Shown here: one piece after another, positions 62,217 through 64,000 of the stretch
How positions within the stretch are numbered: position 1 is the first letter of the stretch
Layout of the letters: every line of letters starts with the position of its first letter
NCBI RefSeq assembly: GCF_003173715.1
Contig: NZ_CP029550.1
Span: 5,565,501 to 5,629,500, forward strand
Source of the DNA: Methylobacterium durans
GTDB lineage: Bacteria; Pseudomonadota; Alphaproteobacteria; Rhizobiales; Beijerinckiaceae
Reading direction: 5' to 3'
Length of the DNA: 64,000 nt
Position numbers and translations under genes: made by a program
The notes under the pieces: model-generated
Seen by the model: only the letters and a program-made list of their open reading frames with translations
What the model was told of the DNA's origin: nothing
The model's database searches: none

Positions 62217-62241
62217 GGAACGACTTGGCCGCGAGGACGTT
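62217..62241 (+). promoter_or_regulatory. EcfG/RpoE2-type stress promoter
   Basis: GGAAC, 16 bases, CGTT: an exact match to the EcfG consensus of Methylobacterium and its relatives. It ends 38 bases before the ATG of the gene at 62280. Confidence 0.65.
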
Positions 62242-62279
62242 TGAAACTCCAATCGTGTCATCGATCACGAAAGGATATC

Positions 62280-62579
62280 ATGCGCAAGCTCGCACTCATC
62301 TCCGCTGTCGCCCTCTCTGTTGGCGCCATGGCCGCCACCTCTGCCGATGCCCGTCCGCGCGGCCACGGCTACGGCTACGGCCATAATCACGCCTACGGCT
62401 ACGGGAACGGCTATCGCGGCCGCCGCGGCATCGGCACGGGCGCGGCCGTCGGCCTCGGCATCGCGGGCCTCGCCGCCGGTGCGATCGCCGCGGGCGCGAC
62501 GCGTGACGCCTATTACCGCGATGGCTATTACGATCGCGGCTACGGCCCGGGCTACGGCGCCTACGGCTACGGCTACTGA
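62280..62579 (+). CDS. Small secreted Gly/Tyr-rich protein (99 aa)
   Basis: ATG 62280 with AGGA five bases ahead. The signal peptide (1-24, ending ADA) is followed by His/Gly/Tyr repeats (GHGYGYGHNHAYGYGNGYRG), a hydrophobic glycine-zipper-like middle (GTGAAVGLGIAGLAAGAIAA) and a Tyr-rich end. Glycine-zipper proteins insert in or pass the outer membrane. The EcfG promoter suggests stress induction. Confidence 0.78.
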   Translation: MRKLALISAVALSVGAMAATSADARPRGHGYGYGHNHAYGYGNGYRGRRGIGTGAAVGLGIAGLAAGAIAAGATRDAYYRDGYYDRGYGPGYGAYGYGY

Positions 62580-62602
62580 GCCACGCGACAGAGATTGCAC
62601 GA

Positions 62603-62628
62603 GGGCGGCCGGGGTGACCCGGCCGCCC
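62603..62628. terminator. Bidirectional rho-independent terminator
   Basis: GGGCGGCCGGG and CCCGGCCGCCC form an 11-bp perfect stem with a GTGA loop, followed by TTCTTTT. It is between convergent genes (62280 plus and queF minus). Confidence 0.85.
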
Positions 62629-62638
62629 TTCTTTTGCG

Positions 62639-63121
62639 TCAGCGTGCCCGGTAGGGCGGGACGCCCGGATCGGGCAGCCAGACGGATTTCGGAGGCTCGC
62701 CCGTCTGCCAGAACACGTCGATCGGGATGCCGCCGCGCGGGTACCAGAAGCCGCCGATCCGCAGGTAGCGGGGCTCCAGCAGCGTCGTCAGCCGCTTGCC
62801 GATCGCGACCGTGCAATCCTCGTGGAAGGCGCCGTGGTTGCGGAAGCTCGTGAGGTAGAGCTTCAGCGACTTCGACTCGACCAGCCAGCGGTCCGGCACG
62901 TAATCGATCACCAGGATCGCGAAATCGGGCTGCCCCGTCACCGGGCAGAGCGAGGTGAATTCCGGCGCGGTGAAGCGGGCGAGGTAATCCGTATCGACGT
63001 GCGGGTTCGGCACCCGGTCGAGGCGGGCCTCCTCGGGCGAGGTGGGCTGCGGCGTCGCCTGCCCGAGCTGCAGGTCCGACGCGGCCGCGTCGGTGATGTC
63101 GTTCGTCAGGTCGTTCGTCAT
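62639..63121 (-). CDS. queF: NADPH-dependent preQ0 reductase
   Basis: A 160-residue enzyme of the short (unimodular) YkvM type. Catalytic Cys59 and Asp66 are in [32 protein letters not shown] is the QueF motif. It reduces 7-cyano-7-deazaguanine to preQ1 in queuosine synthesis. Start ATG 63121. Confidence 0.95.
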   Translation of the reverse strand: MTNDLTNDITDAAASDLQLGQATPQPTSPEEARLDRVPNPHVDTDYLARFTAPEFTSLCPVTGQPDFAILVIDYVPDRWLVESKSLKLYLTSFRNHGAFHEDCTVAIGKRLTTLLEPRYLRIGGFWYPRGGIPIDVFWQTGEPPKSVWLPDPGVPPYRAR

Positions 63122-63350
63122 GGACCGCCCTATACCCCTCGGGCCGGGTCAGCGCATCCCCGCCCGCCTGCGCCTCATCCCTGCCGAGCCGAAGCCCCCG
63201 CGGGCGCTTGCCCGTCGCTCTCCGTTGACGGATAAGCCCGATCGCCGATTCCCGCGCTTCGGCCTGCGGCGCCCGCCAGCCTGTGGCACCCGCATCGGAC
63301 CGAACCGGGGCTGGACGATTCAGCCCGCCGCCTCGAGAGGGGGACCATAG

Positions 63351-64000
<650 letters not shown>

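Overview
The window is GC-rich DNA from an alphaproteobacterium, most likely Methylobacterium or Methylorubrum (Hyphomicrobiales). Pointers are an NAD-linked molybdenum formate dehydrogenase of the fdsGBAD type, a PopZ gene, the isoaspartyl methyltransferase-tolC-popZ-valS order usual in this order of bacteria, many small DUF6894-like and secreted orphan genes, and promoter-like sites of the alphaproteobacterial general stress sigma factor EcfG.

Layout. 1-4800: a truncated response regulator and two hybrid histidine kinases, followed by a tyrosine-recombinase integrase (4827-6269). 6400-9500: small orphan genes and a pair of FkbM-like methyltransferases. 9565-11229: Na/phosphate cotransporter with a PhoU-like tail. 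11491-16355: a minus-strand metal (probably copper) uptake operon of DUF2946, PepSY membrane protein (frameshifted), TonB-dependent receptor and PCu(A)C chaperone. 16805-22003: fdsG-fdsB-fdsA-fdsD, followed by a LysR regulator. 23116-25020: selB with no selA nearby. 25150-38230: a long run of small secreted, membrane and hypothetical genes, with a leucine-rich-repeat/protein-kinase fusion, a cobalamin-type binding protein, a degenerate receiver coupled to a NepR-like protein, an SGNH hydrolase and RlpA. 38579-40733: two tail-to-tail RTX genes sharing a C-terminal repeat module, the second frameshifted. 40957-41310: a broken pectate-lyase-like gene.

41655-50710 looks like an old integrated island. 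It is bounded by an intact tRNA-Asn (50663-50738) and a decayed direct copy of that tRNA's 3' half (41655-41702). It holds an AT-rich methyltransferase, a YdaS/Cro-like regulator coupled to a small acidic protein, a DUF1643 gene and several orphans. 50959-64000 is core chromosome: tRNA-Cys, isoaspartyl methyltransferase, tolC, popZ, valS, degP-like protease, aldo/keto reductase, kdsA, queF and the start of eno.

How the genes relate. FdsGBAD would oxidise formate in the cytoplasm and reduce NAD+, the last step of methylotrophic C1 oxidation. The copper operon would supply Cu across the envelope. TolC, the DegP-like protease, KdsA and RlpA serve the envelope. PopZ organises the cell pole. All assignments come from reading motifs and gene order; no database search was run.
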